From the NCBI RefSeq assembly GCF_003148825.1, contig NZ_QGGZ01000008.1, positions 62,001 through 126,000 on the forward strand: DNA of 64,000 nt, written 5' to 3'. The notes under the pieces were generated by a model. It searched no databases. It had not been told where the DNA came from and worked only from the letters and a program-made list of their open reading frames with translations. Source of the stretch: Streptomyces sp. CG 926 (GTDB lineage: Bacteria > Actinomycetota > Actinomycetes > Streptomycetales > Streptomycetaceae). Made by a program: the position numbers and the translations under genes. This document shows positions 26,265 to 33,604 of this stretch, piece by piece; position 1 is the stretch's first letter; each line of letters begins with the position of its first letter.

Positions 26265-26274
26265 GGAGGCGGCG

Positions 26275-27168
26275 ATGATCGCACTGCTCCTGGCCCTGGC
26301 CGTGGCCCTCTCGGTCCTCGGCGCCTTCCACGGCATCCGGCTCTACCGCGCCGACGTCAAACTACCCACCGACCTGGCCCTCGCCCTGGAGGTCGGCGCC
26401 ACCCGCACGACGGCCGTCGGCTCCCTGGTCGACCGGATGGGCATCCGCTACGCCCCGCTGATACTGCGCCTGATGGGCCCTGACCGGGTGGCACGCAAAC
26501 GCCGACAGATCGACTCCGCAGGCAACCCGTCCGGCCTGACCATCGACCGCTACGCCGCGCGTCGCGCCGTCTACGCCCTCCTCGGCGGGGTCGGCGCCTT
26601 CGCCATGCTGATCAACGGTCAGCTGATCCTGGCACTGCTCATGGTCGCCTTCGGCTTCTTCTGGATCGAGGTCGGGCTCTGGTCGGCGATCCGGATCCGC
26701 CGCGACCACATCGAGCGGACCCTGCCCGACTTCCTCGACGTCCTCGCGGTCGTGGTCAGTGCCGGGCTCGGCTTCCGGCCGGCGCTGGAGCGGGTGGCGG
26801 ACAAGTACAAGGGTCCGTGGTCCGACGAGATCCGGATCACCCTCCAGCAGATGGCCATGGGAGTCAGCCGCCGCCAGGCCTTCGACGAGCTGCGCCGTCG
26901 CAACGACAGCGAACAGGTCGCGCAGTTCGTGACGGCTCTCCAACAGGGCGAGGAACTCGGTTCGCCGATCGTCGAGACCTTGATCGCGATTGCCGAGGAC
27001 ATGCGCCGAACAGACGCCCAGAACGCCCGCCGGCGGGCGGCGCGAGCCGTCCCTCGGGCGACGCTGGCCGTCACCATGTTCATGCTGCCGGGCACGATGA
27101 TCCTCCTGATCGGCGGGTTCGTGTACGGGGCGAACGTCGACTTCGGCGCGATGTTCGGGGGCCGGTGA
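26275..27168 (+). CDS. tadC: TadC-like inner membrane platform protein
   Basis: 297 residues with an N-terminal helix, a central pair (about 100-140) and a C-terminal helix, and a T2SSF-type domain with LPDFLDVLAVVVSAGLGF, MAMGVSRRQAFDELRRR, then VAQFVTALQQGEELG. GAGGAGG precedes the ATG. The stop shares one base with the response-regulator start (TGATG). Confidence 0.9.
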   Translation: MIALLLALAVALSVLGAFHGIRLYRADVKLPTDLALALEVGATRTTAVGSLVDRMGIRYAPLILRLMGPDRVARKRRQIDSAGNPSGLTIDRYAARRAVYALLGGVGAFAMLINGQLILALLMVAFGFFWIEVGLWSAIRIRRDHIERTLPDFLDVLAVVVSAGLGFRPALERVADKYKGPWSDEIRITLQQMAMGVSRRQAFDELRRRNDSEQVAQFVTALQQGEELGSPIVETLIAIAEDMRRTDAQNARRRAARAVPRATLAVTMFMLPGTMILLIGGFVYGANVDFGAMFGGR

Positions 27169-27860
27169 TGGCGGCGTTGACGCGCGTCCTGATCGCAGAC
27201 GCCAACCCGGTCGTACGTGCGGGCCTCGCCGCTTTGCTGACCGCGGCCACGGACATGGAGGTGGCGGCGACCGCCTCGGACGGCCGAGAGGCCCTCCACC
27301 TGACCCGGGAGCACGCCCCGGACGTGGTCCTGCTGGACGTACGCATGCCCGGCGTGGACGGTATCTCGGCTCTGCCGCACCTCGTACAGCTCGCCTCCGT
27401 ACTGATGTTGACGTACAGCCAGGAAGCCGAGATCGTGCGGGAGACCTTACTGCTGGGCGCGGGAGGCTATCTGGTTCACGGTGAATTCACGCCGGACCAC
27501 CTGGTGGCGGCGGTACGGGACGTACGGGCGGGCAGGGCGCACTTCAGCCCGACGGCGGCGAGTGCGGTACTCGCCGCACTGCGCACCTCTTCGCATCCGC
27601 AACGAACTGTGGCACAGTCTATGCAGGGGCACCGTCTCAACCGCCTTGCATTTGGGCTGAGTTCGCGTGAGGAGGAGGTCATGGACCTCATCGCGTCCGG
27701 AATGAGCAACCAGCAGATCGCGGCCACCTGCTTCATCAGTGAGAAGACGGTCAAGAACCACATCAACCGGATCTTCGCGAAGCTCCGGAGCGCGACGCGA
27801 AGCGAGGCGATAGCGCGTTGGCTGGGAACCGCCCGTCCGGGGGTGGCAGGCCATGGGTAG
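27168..27860 (+). CDS. NarL/LuxR-type response regulator in the Tad cluster, with TTA codon
   Basis: 230 residues. The receiver domain (1-120) has Asp11, the phospho-acceptor Asp57 in VVLLDVRMPG and Thr82 in LTYSQ, but the usual switch Lys of GYLxK is His (GGYLVHGEF, about 104). The C-terminal LuxR helix-turn-helix is LSSREEEVMDLIASGMSNQQ...SEKTVKNHINRIFAKL. Codon 94 is TTA (27447-27449). Its start overlaps the tadC stop, so it is co-translated with the pilus genes. No histidine kinase lies nearby. It is the likely regulator of this cluster, possibly of the promoter before the Flp gene. Confidence 0.9.
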   Translation: MAALTRVLIADANPVVRAGLAALLTAATDMEVAATASDGREALHLTREHAPDVVLLDVRMPGVDGISALPHLVQLASVLMLTYSQEAEIVRETLLLGAGGYLVHGEFTPDHLVAAVRDVRAGRAHFSPTAASAVLAALRTSSHPQRTVAQSMQGHRLNRLAFGLSSREEEVMDLIASGMSNQQIAATCFISEKTVKNHINRIFAKLRSATRSEAIARWLGTARPGVAGHG

Positions 27861-27970
27861 ACGGAGTGCGCAGTGGGTCCGTATTTGGGTCCCGGGGCCC
27901 TTTGCAACTGCTGGTGTCCGGTCGTACCGTCCGCGAATCGACATCGGCGCCGGCCCTGGAGGGGACCACC

Positions 27971-28168
27971 ATGCAGAAGCCAAAACTGCTCAAGGCGATC
28001 GTCGAACGGCAGAACAAGCATGGTCGGGATCAGGGCCAGACGGTCTTCGAATACCTGGGGATCATCGTCATCATCGTGCTGATCATCGGCGCGATCGTGG
28101 GGTCGGGCCTCGCAGCCGCCATCGCGAACGCCATCACGCAGGCACTGGCGGACATCACGGCGAACTGA
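27971..28168 (+). CDS. flp: Flp-type major pilin
   Basis: 65 residues from the ATG at 27971 (GGAGGGGA upstream). The prepilin peptidase site is HGRDQG/QTVFEYLG (Gly22, Glu +5, Tyr +6) followed by a 25-residue hydrophobic helix (IIVIIVLIIGAIVGSGLAAA). Size and layout are those of Flp pilins. A 110-bp gap upstream allows a separate promoter, as expected for the most abundant subunit. The stop overlaps the next start by one base. Confidence 0.9.
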   Translation: MQKPKLLKAIVERQNKHGRDQGQTVFEYLGIIVIIVLIIGAIVGSGLAAAIANAITQALADITAN

Positions 28169-28830
28169 TGGGCGCCGCGCGGTCGCGTGACGAAGGGCAG
28201 GCCTTCCCTATCTACGTCGTGGCGGTGACGGGGCTGCTCTTCGCCGCGTTCGCGTTCGTAGTCGTGGGCATGGCCGGCGCTACCCGCAGCGATGCACAGG
28301 GCGCCGCAGACGCGGCGGTGCTCGCCGCCGCACGCGAAGTGCGGGACAACGCGTTCGACGGGATCAACCTGCTCACTCTCACCCAGGACGACTGGGAACA
28401 AATTGTCACGGGAGACCGCCTGGTCGGCGCGGGCGCCTGTGCGAAAGCCGATGTCTTCGCCGGCACGAACGACGCCACGGCGGTGATGTGTCAAGCGAAT
28501 CTGCCGGAGTTCAAGGTCTCGGTGAGGACCAACGGCACCGTTGGAGACTCGGTGATTCCTGGGAGTGAGGGAGTCCACGGAACGGCAGAGGCCAAGGCTG
28601 TGATCGAGCCGCGTTGCTCTCTGAAGCCGGCACCCAGCCCGTCACCCAGCGCGTCACCGAGTCCGTCACCGAGCCCATCGGTCCCGCCTGGTGGTGGCGG
28701 TGGTGCCGGAACGCCTCCCTCCGTCGGATTCCGCTGCAAGGGTGGTGCGACATTCACGTTCGACCCGACGAAGCCCGGCTCGTTGACCCAGCTGGCGAGG
28801 AAGCTCTTCAGCGTGCGACTGGCCGATTGA
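28168..28830 (+). CDS. TadG/TadE-like minor pilus protein
   Basis: 220 residues. The N-terminus, RSRDEG/QAFPIYVVAVTG, resembles the pseudopilin site but has Ile instead of Glu at +5, so it may not be processed or methylated normally. The hydrophobic helix is followed by an exported domain with SDAQGAADAAVLAAAREVRD, typical of TadG-like (Flp assembly) proteins. A Pro/Ser repeat (about 155-170) and a Gly-rich linker separate a C-terminal segment. Several Cys may form disulfides. Confidence 0.82.
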   Translation: MGAARSRDEGQAFPIYVVAVTGLLFAAFAFVVVGMAGATRSDAQGAADAAVLAAAREVRDNAFDGINLLTLTQDDWEQIVTGDRLVGAGACAKADVFAGTNDATAVMCQANLPEFKVSVRTNGTVGDSVIPGSEGVHGTAEAKAVIEPRCSLKPAPSPSPSASPSPSPSPSVPPGGGGGAGTPPSVGFRCKGGATFTFDPTKPGSLTQLARKLFSVRLAD

Positions 28831-28860
28831 CAGCGATCTAGAGACAAGGAAGCGGCGTAC

Positions 28861-29445
28861 ATGAGCATTCGGCAGAAGGCGGAGGTCCGTGGGGGAGCGG
28901 CCGTCGCGGTTGCGGCGGTCTTGGCCCTCGTGCTCGTCGGATGCGGCAGCAGTGAGAAGCCGAAGGATGCAGAGAAGCCCTCGGCCTCCCAGAGCCAGGG
29001 AAGTGCGTCCCAGAAGTCGACTCCGGCGACTGGCGGCAGCGTAGCGCCGCCTGAGGTGATCGCGACGACGCAAGGCCAGTCCGGAATCGTTTTGGAGATC
29101 AATTCGGCCGAGCGCGACCAGGACGGCTATCTGACCGTCAACGGGCAGATCAAGAACACCGGATCCACGCCCTTCGCACAGACGGCAGCCTGGCGAGGTG
29201 ATGAGAAGACGGCCAGTCCCGCATCGGTCGCAGGGGCGACCATCGTCGACAATGCCGGGAAGAAGCGCTATTACGTTCTGCGTGACACCGAAGGTCGGTG
29301 TGCATGCACCACTGGCCTCATGGTGATCAAGGCGGGAGAGTCCGTGCCCTTCTTCGCGCAGTTCCCCGCCCCGCCGACCAGCACGACAGATGTCGTCTTC
29401 GGTCTGCCGACCTTTGCCGCGGCTACCATCAAAATCTCCGGGTGA
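28861..29445 (+). CDS. Lipoprotein of the Tad cluster
   Basis: 194 residues. The signal peptide ends in the lipobox LVLVGC (Cys about 28), so it is lipid-anchored outside the membrane. A Ser/Lys/Pro-rich linker (about 30-65) precedes a beta-rich domain with LTVNGQIKNTGSTPF, resembling extracellular immunoglobulin-like domains. GGAAG lies before the ATG. It is followed 4 bp later by the OmpA-like gene; the two may work as a wall-to-membrane pair. Confidence 0.8.
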   Translation: MSIRQKAEVRGGAAVAVAAVLALVLVGCGSSEKPKDAEKPSASQSQGSASQKSTPATGGSVAPPEVIATTQGQSGIVLEINSAERDQDGYLTVNGQIKNTGSTPFAQTAAWRGDEKTASPASVAGATIVDNAGKKRYYVLRDTEGRCACTTGLMVIKAGESVPFFAQFPAPPTSTTDVVFGLPTFAAATIKISG

Positions 29446-29449
29446 CCCC

Positions 29450-30088
29450 ATGACCACACGCCATCGCACCACCGCTTCCACGGTTGTCGTCGGTCTCGTC
29501 ATCGCCGGCACCCATCTGATCGGCGCGACCAGCGCCCACGCCGATGACGTCACGCCCTCGGTGCCCCCGGGCACGGAACCGTCGGCATCCGCGCCCGTCG
29601 CACTCAAGCCGGACTCGCCCCGACTGAAGCTCCCTCAGGGCGGCACGCTCGCGCCTCCCAAGGTGCTCGACCTGGTCGAGGTCGTCGAGGACCTCGGTGG
29701 CGAGCAGCGGCGGCAGGAGACCAATCAGACCGTCATGATGGCGCTGCAGTCCGAGGTGTTGTTCCCGGAGAACAGTGCCGTCTTCAACGCGCAGGCCGCC
29801 GCTCGGATCCAGGCCATCGCCAACGAGATCAACACGCAGAAGGCCACCCGCATCCGTGTCTTCGGGTTCACCGACGACCAAGGCAGCTACGAGCACGGCC
29901 AGGAGCTGTCCAAGCAGCGCGCCGACGCCGTGCAGGCCGAGTTGGCCAAGACCGTCACCAATCCCAGCGTCGTCTTCGACGTCCGCGGCTACAGCGAGGA
30001 CTACCCGATCGCCGACAACAGCACGGAGGAAGGCCGCAAGAAGAACCGCCGCGTCGAGATCACCTTCCCCCGCAGCGCGGGCGGCTAG
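29450..30088 (+). CDS. Secreted OmpA-family peptidoglycan-binding protein
   Basis: 212 residues: a signal peptide (cleavage near ATSAHA-DDV, residue 34), a Pro-rich linker and a C-terminal OmpA-like domain (about 95-212). The domain has SEVLFPENSAVFN, RIRVFGFTDDQGS, then LSKQRADAVQAEL and KKNRRVEITFP, with the Asp and Arg that bind diaminopimelate in this family. There is no beta-barrel, as expected for a monoderm. It probably anchors the pilus base to the wall; that role is inferred from position. Confidence 0.88.
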   Translation: MTTRHRTTASTVVVGLVIAGTHLIGATSAHADDVTPSVPPGTEPSASAPVALKPDSPRLKLPQGGTLAPPKVLDLVEVVEDLGGEQRRQETNQTVMMALQSEVLFPENSAVFNAQAAARIQAIANEINTQKATRIRVFGFTDDQGSYEHGQELSKQRADAVQAELAKTVTNPSVVFDVRGYSEDYPIADNSTEEGRKKNRRVEITFPRSAGG

Positions 30089-30094
30089 GAGCTG

Positions 30095-30619
30095 TCAGAT
30101 CCATCGGAAATTGGAGTCGTTCAAGCTGGGAAGCATGGCCGAAGAGGCATCGACTCGTCGGTCGGAGTCGGCGAGATCGGCGATGGGAACCGGCGGGAAG
30201 ACGTCGAGATCCCGCGTTTCCTCGTAGGGGAGCCAGACGATGTCTCCGCGGCCAACGGTGTCGTCGTCCTCGAACGTCTTCAGCTTCGTGCGGACGTCCG
30301 GGCGGAGGCGGACCCGGTAGACCATGTGCAGTTTGCGTGGGGGACTGGAGCCGGGCCGGGTGACCATGGCGTCCAGAAGCCAGGTGAAGCCGGGTGGGCT
30401 TTCGAGGTCTTCCGGGGTCAGACCGAGTTCTTCCTCGAGTTCCCGTTGCAGCGCGTCGGGAAGGGGTTCGGCGGGTTCCACGTTGCCGCCCGGCAAGGAG
30501 TAGTGGGTCATGCCCCGGTCATTGGTCCGGCGGATCAGGGCCACGTCCTGACCGTCGAAGACCAGGGCTGCGACACGGATCTTGATCCGGTGAAACGCGG
30601 GCAGTTCGCCGTTCGTCAT
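30095..30619 (-). CDS. Nudix hydrolase
   Basis: 174 residues. The Nudix box GGNVEPAEPLPDALQRELEEEL (Gly about 44 through Glu about 65) matches GX5EX7REUXEEXGU, giving the Mg-binding helix. It hydrolyses a nucleoside diphosphate linked to another group; the substrate cannot be read. It converges on the OmpA-like gene with a 6-bp gap, so it lies outside the Tad operon. Confidence 0.92.
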   Translation of the reverse strand: MTNGELPAFHRIKIRVAALVFDGQDVALIRRTNDRGMTHYSLPGGNVEPAEPLPDALQRELEEELGLTPEDLESPPGFTWLLDAMVTRPGSSPPRKLHMVYRVRLRPDVRTKLKTFEDDDTVGRGDIVWLPYEETRDLDVFPPVPIADLADSDRRVDASSAMLPSLNDSNFRWI

Positions 30620-30686
30620 ACGTCATCCCTTCCACGAGCCGGCACGACGGCAACCACCCCGTCCAGGCGGTTGGAGCCTACCGAGC

Positions 30687-31031
30687 TCATGATCGGCCGG
30701 TCGGCGGGCGGGGGGTGTCGCGGCGGAGGCGGCCGCGGGAGGCTTCCACGATCGTGCCGAGGGCGAGCGACTGGACGAGTACGCACAGGACGAGCTCGGT
30801 GATGAGGAGCCACGCCGAGGGCCCGCCGCCCCCGGGGTCCGTGCCGTGGGCCCATCCCACGAGCAGGATCAGCGGGAACGCGCACAAGGCGGGCAGGACC
30901 CATACGAAGCCGGGATCCGGGGCGAACAGCGTGACGGCCGTCGCGAAGGTCACGGCGGCGCCGACGAGGCCCAGGTAGATCAGCGAAGCCGGGTTCGCGA
31001 AGGTCAGGCGGACGAGCGTGCGTGCGGACAT
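30687..31031 (-). CDS. Small four-helix membrane protein
   Basis: 114 residues with hydrophobic segments at about 15-36, 42-60 and 72-96 and a basic C-terminal tail. The size and layout resemble small actinobacterial membrane proteins of the SCO4225 type, but I hold that comparison loosely. It is located 67 bp upstream of the Nudix gene on the same strand. Function unknown. Confidence 0.65.
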   Translation of the reverse strand: MSARTLVRLTFANPASLIYLGLVGAAVTFATAVTLFAPDPGFVWVLPALCAFPLILLVGWAHGTDPGGGGPSAWLLITELVLCVLVQSLALGTIVEASRGRLRRDTPRPPTGRS

Positions 31032-31161
31032 CGATACCCCCGGGGTAGGTGGACTCCCTCCATGGTCGGGAGTGCTCGGGGGCTTGTCGTGAGTACCCGT
31101 ACCCAGAACGGTGCGTGGGGAGCCGGCCCCTCCCCTGTCGGGGCCGGCCCCGGTGACCCGC

Positions 31162-31635
31162 TCAGCCGAACTGGCCCGGCTGGTAGTCGCCCGCCGGCTG
31201 CTGGACGATCACGTTCAGGCGGTTGTAGGCGTTGATCAGGGCGATCAGCGACACCAGTGCCCCCAGCTGGTCCTCGTCGTAGTGCTTGGCCGCGTCGGCC
31301 CAGGCCTCGTCCGTGACGCCGCCGGCCGCGTCGGCGATGCGCGTGCCCTGCTCGGTCAGCTCCAGGGCCGCCCGCTCGGCGTCGGTGAACACCTTCGCCT
31401 CGCGCCAGGCCGCGACCAGGTTGAGTCGAACCGCGTCCTCCCCGGCGTGCGAGGCGTCCTTGAAGTGCATGTCGGTGCAGAAGCCGCAGCCGTTGATCTG
31501 GCTGGCCCTGAGCTTCACCAGTTCCTGCGTGGCGTGCGGCAGGGTCGACTCCGAGACGGCCTTGCCCGCGGAGTTGAGGTACCGGCCGAACTTGGTCGCG
31601 ACCGCGTTGCCGAAGAGGTTGAGGCGCGCTTCCAT
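31162..31635 (-). CDS. AhpD-like carboxymuconolactone decarboxylase-fold protein
   Basis: 157 residues. The redox motif INGCGFCTDMHF (CxxCxxxH) and the preceding LVKLRASQ match the AhpD-like alkylhydroperoxidase family. It probably reduces peroxides or acts as a disulfide reductase in the cytoplasm. It is distinct from the true AhpD encoded at 50324. The TetR gene upstream on the same strand is 94 bp away, so the two may be co-regulated. Confidence 0.88.
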   Translation of the reverse strand: MEARLNLFGNAVATKFGRYLNSAGKAVSESTLPHATQELVKLRASQINGCGFCTDMHFKDASHAGEDAVRLNLVAAWREAKVFTDAERAALELTEQGTRIADAAGGVTDEAWADAAKHYDEDQLGALVSLIALINAYNRLNVIVQQPAGDYQPGQFG

Positions 31636-31729
31636 CGTGATCTCCTTGCCGTGTCGACGGTTACACAGCTCTGACAGAAATCGCGGCCCGGATGTGACAG
31701 CCCGACGAGCCGATTCGATGTGACCCGCG

Positions 31730-32257
31730 TCACTTGACCAGGAGGATTTCCGCGATCTCGCGGGCCCGGTGGGCCGGCTCCGGGCCGGGAGCGAGTGCGG
31801 CGACCGTCGTCGCCCCCTCGGTCAGGATCAGGAGTCGGTCGGCGAGGGTGGGGTCGGAGGTCAGGTCGACCAGCAGGGCGTGGAGTTCCACCTTGTGGAC
31901 GCGGACGATCTCCGGGGCCGCCGCGCCGAGCTCTCCGTACGCGTTGAGGAACGCGCAGCCCCGGAAGTCGGGCTCGGTGAACCAGTCCGCCAGCCACTCG
32001 AAGACCGCGAGCACCCGCTCCCGCGGCTGCGTCGGGGTCGAGGTCGCGGCGCGCAGCGAGTCCAGCCAGCGCCGGTCGCGGCGTTCCAGGTAGGCCGTGA
32101 CCAGGGATTCCTTCGCCGGGAAGAGCCGGTACAGGCGCTTGAGGGGGACGCCGGACGCGGTGCGGATCCGGTCCATGCCGACGGCCTGGATGCCGTGCCG
32201 GTAGAACAGCTCCTCCGCCGCGTCCAGGAGTCGGGTGCGGGCCTCTTCGTCGTCCAT
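31730..32257 (-). CDS. TetR-family repressor
   Basis: 175 residues from the ATG at 32257. The N-terminal HTH is ELFYRHGIQAVGMDRIRTAS-GVPLKRLYRLFPAKESLV; the ligand-binding part has WFTEPDFRGCAFLNAYGE, a segment common in a TetR subgroup next to redox and DUF1348 genes. Two palindromic operators lie between this gene and the divergent DUF1348 gene, implying autorepression and control of that gene. The inducer is unknown. Confidence 0.9.
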   Translation of the reverse strand: MDDEEARTRLLDAAEELFYRHGIQAVGMDRIRTASGVPLKRLYRLFPAKESLVTAYLERRDRRWLDSLRAATSTPTQPRERVLAVFEWLADWFTEPDFRGCAFLNAYGELGAAAPEIVRVHKVELHALLVDLTSDPTLADRLLILTEGATTVAALAPGPEPAHRAREIAEILLVK

Positions 32258-32289
32258 GCGGGCAGCGTAGTCCAGATCGGCCTTGCACG

Positions 32290-32305
32290 GAGAACGATCG
32301 TTCTC
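32290..32305. promoter_or_regulatory. TetR operator, copy 1
   Basis: GAGAACGATCGTTCTC is a perfect 16-bp palindrome, 33 bp upstream of the tetR start at 32257. A near-copy lies 34 bp away. The pair sits in the divergent tetR/DUF1348 promoter region. Confidence 0.8.
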
Positions 32306-32323
32306 TATCGTCCACATCAGTGC

Positions 32324-32339
32324 GAGAACGAGCGTTCTC
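32324..32339. promoter_or_regulatory. TetR operator, copy 2
   Basis: GAGAACGAGCGTTCTC differs from copy 1 at one central base and is 20 bp before the DUF1348 start codon. The centre-to-centre distance of 34 bp (about three helical turns) would put both dimers on one DNA face. Confidence 0.8.
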
Positions 32340-32359
32340 CCTGTCGAGAGGTGACCGTC

Positions 32360-32785
<426 letters not shown>

Positions 32786-32882
32786 GTCCGTAGCCCGCAG
32801 CTCGTGGCCGGCGGAGCAGTCCGTAGCCCGTAGCACTCCGCCCTCCGTCTCCGCCCCGACGCTCGGCGCGCGAGGCGGTGGG

Positions 32883-33464
32883 TCAGGAGTGGTCGTGGTG
32901 GGCCTGGGTGATGAGGTCCGTGGCGACCTTCAGGGCGGCCAGACGGGTCTCCTCCGGATCGCCCTCCACGTGCTGGAGGAACATCATCCCGGCGTGCAGC
33001 GTGAAGAGCGCGCTGACGCAGCGCACCTGGTCCTCGAGCGGACCGTCGTCCGTGCGGAGCAGTTCCACGAGGGTGAAGAGGCGCTTCTTCACCGTCTGGC
33101 CGATGGGGAGTTCACGCGTCGTCGCCTGGTTCTCCTGCATGAAGCGGTACAGCACGGCGCCGCTCGCCATCGCCTCGCTGTAGCGGCGCAGCACCTCACG
33201 CTTGGTCTCCAGCGTGCGGGGCCGGCCCTCCGCCCATGTGATCAGCTCGTCGATGGGCCGTGTCAGGTCCTCGAAGATGCTGATGATGATGTCTTCCTTG
33301 GTCTTGAAGTGGTAGTACAGCGCCGCCTTCGTGACCTCCAGCCGCTCCGCGATCTCGCGCAGCGACGTCTTCTCGTACCCCTGCTCGGCGAAGAGCTCCA
33401 GTGCGACGTCCTGGATGCGCTGACGCGTGTCGCCACGGCGTCGCTGCGGACTGCTGCTGGACAT
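32883..33464 (-). CDS. TetR-family repressor of the divergent MFS exporter
   Basis: 193 residues from the ATG at 33464 (GGGGAGAG site; a TTG 12 bp upstream is possible). HTH: ELFAEQGYEKTSLREIAERL then EVTKAALYYHFKTKEDIII. The ligand domain is of the common TetR_C type with FTLHAGMMFLQHVEGDPE. A 23-bp inverted repeat pair lies between this gene and the MFS gene, the expected binding region. The arrangement is classic for drug-sensing control of efflux. Confidence 0.92.
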   Translation of the reverse strand: MSSSSPQRRRGDTRQRIQDVALELFAEQGYEKTSLREIAERLEVTKAALYYHFKTKEDIIISIFEDLTRPIDELITWAEGRPRTLETKREVLRRYSEAMASGAVLYRFMQENQATTRELPIGQTVKKRLFTLVELLRTDDGPLEDQVRCVSALFTLHAGMMFLQHVEGDPEETRLAALKVATDLITQAHHDHS

Positions 33465-33478
33465 GGCTCTCCCCAATT

Positions 33479-33550
33479 ACTTACTTGACGCCCGGCTAGT
33501 TGCGGGTCTACCGTCCCCAGTGTAGTGAACTAGCCGGGCGGCAAGTAAGT
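33479..33550. promoter_or_regulatory. 23-bp inverted-repeat operator pair between tetR and MFS gene
   Basis: Arms 33479-33501 and 33528-33550 are complementary over 23 bp with one mismatch, separated by 26 bp. Each arm contains ACTTACTTG and CCCGGCTAGTT elements. A plausible rightward promoter lies across it: TTGCGG (33500-33505), 17-bp spacer, TAGTGA (33523-33528). Each arm could bind one TetR dimer and block one of the two divergent promoters. Confidence 0.72.
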
Positions 33551-33604
33551 GCCGGTGCGGGACAGAGTGCGAGAAGCAGGGCCGGTAGGGCCAGGGGAGT
33601 GGAC

